From positions 533,423 through 597,422 of the forward strand of contig NZ_QYAC01000001.1 in assembly GCF_016758195.1 (NCBI RefSeq): DNA of 64,000 nt, written 5' to 3'. The notes below the pieces were generated by a model. The model ran no database searches. It saw nothing but the letters and a program-made list of their open reading frames with translations, and was not told where the DNA came from. Position 1 is the stretch's first letter. Every line of letters begins with the position of its first letter. A program made the translations under genes and the position numbers. Of the stretch, positions 63,436-64,000 are shown in pieces. Source of the stretch: Leucobacter chromiireducens subsp. solipictus (GTDB lineage: Bacteria > Actinomycetota > Actinomycetes > Actinomycetales > Microbacteriaceae).

Positions 63436-64000
63436 GCGCGAGTTCGACGATCCGGGTGAGCACGGCGGGATCCGCGTCGGGCGGCACCCCGTGGCCGAGG
63501 TTGAGGACGTGCCCGGGCGCGCGCGATCCGCGCGCGATCACGTCGGCCACCGCGGCCTCCAGCACCGCCGCGGGGGCACCGAGCACGGCGGGATCCAGAT
63601 TGCCCTGCACCGGCACCCGGTCGCCGAGGCGGCGCGAGGCCTCGTCGAGCGGGGTGCGCCAGTCGATCCCGAGCGCCGAGGTGCCGAGCTGCGCGGTTTC
63701 CTCGATGAGGTGGCCGGATCCGACCGCAAAGTGGATCGTGGGCACCGTCGGCGCGGTACCTCCGCCGATCCCCTGCGCCGCATCCAGGGTGCGCCGGGAG
63801 GCGGGCGCGACGTGCGCCCGGTAGTCCGCGACGCTCAATGATCCGGCCCACGAGTCGAACAGCTGCACGGCGCTCGCCCCGGCCTCGACCTGCGCTTCCA
63901 GGAACACGCCGCTGAGCTCGGCGACCCAATCCAGCAGCTCTCGCCAGGTGTCCGGATCCGAGCGCATCAGCGTTCGCGCCCGGAGATGATCGCGGGAGGG
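63425..64000 (-). CDS. hemE: Uroporphyrinogen decarboxylase, 5' end outside window
   Basis: HemE decarboxylates uroporphyrinogen III to coproporphyrinogen III. The visible 191 residues are the C-terminal part: QLFDSWAGSLSVADYRAHVAP, PTIHFAVGSGHLIEE, VPVQGNLDPAVL and HVLNLGHGVPPDADP are all typical. The frame continues without a start to base 64000, so an internal ATG at 63967 is not the real start. The end overlaps hemY by 11 bases. hemA probably lies nearby beyond the edge. Confidence 0.95.
   Translation of the reverse strand, partial: PSRDHLRARTLMRSDPDTWRELLDWVAELSGVFLEAQVEAGASAVQLFDSWAGSLSVADYRAHVAPASRRTLDAAQGIGGGTAPTVPTIHFAVGSGHLIEETAQLGTSALGIDWRTPLDEASRRLGDRVPVQGNLDPAVLGAPAAVLEAAVADVIARGSRAPGHVLNLGHGVPPDADPAVLTRIVELAHAS

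Noticed and set aside
63425..63967. Complete 180-residue hemE
   Set aside because: The frame continues in conserved HemE sequence (SRDHLRARTL) to the window edge, so the ATG at 63967 is internal.

Overview
The window is chromosomal DNA from a high-GC actinobacterium. Gene order, leaderless-type promoters, an LAXTG-type sorting signal and corynebacterial-style hut operators point to the Microbacteriaceae, with a Leucobacter-like organism most likely. That genus call is inference from general knowledge; no database search was possible. I see no phage, insertion sequence, rRNA or CRISPR array. One tRNA gene is present.

Left third (1-19000), almost all on the minus strand, is a conserved actinobacterial housekeeping block. 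Read in the direction of transcription it runs pnp, NYN-domain protein, M16 peptidase, dapB, small membrane protein, APC permease, GGDEF protein, thyA, folA, dapA, rnj, FemAB-type ligase, murJ, second FemAB-type ligase and ftsK (cut by the left edge). It joins RNA decay, lysine/diaminopimelate synthesis, dTMP/folate synthesis and cell wall assembly. Next come an iron-regulated efeUOB operon with a DtxR/IdeR-type box, serA with two small membrane proteins upstream, a plus-strand membrane protein and the helicase gene hrpB.

The middle (29600-43600) holds the branched-chain amino acid operon ilvD-ilvB-ilvN-ilvC, small membrane proteins, nhaA, tRNA-Lys(CTT), a large secreted right-handed beta-helix-like surface protein with a Thr-Asp-Gly repeat stalk and an LATTG sorting signal, a HisN-type phosphatase with a DUF3054 protein, a stand-alone GAPDH and a GlxA-family regulator.

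The histidine utilisation region (43600-57700) has hutU-hutI on one side and hutH/NCS1 permease/IclR regulator (HutR-like) divergent from hutG on the other. Embedded between them is a DUF1684-plus-Dpp-type ABC transporter operon. Two copies of one palindrome (CGTCTGGGATCCCAGACG and a near copy) lie in front of hutU and between hutH and hutG, which ties both halves into one probable HutR regulon.

The right end (57884-64000) is a heme operon read leftwards: hemE (cut by the right edge), hemG/hemY, hemC, hemD, hemB and hemL, mostly with overlapping start and stop codons. A 19-unit CAGG microsatellite abuts the hemL stop codon. An intergenic element beside it recurs near 26.9 kb.

The observations most worth a second look are the shared hut operators, the set of at least eleven genes with a TANNNT box 6-7 bases before the start codon and usually no separate ribosome binding site, the CAGG microsatellite, the dispersed intergenic element and the translationally coupled FemAB-MurJ-FemAB trio. 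No clearly undescribed multi-gene system stands out.
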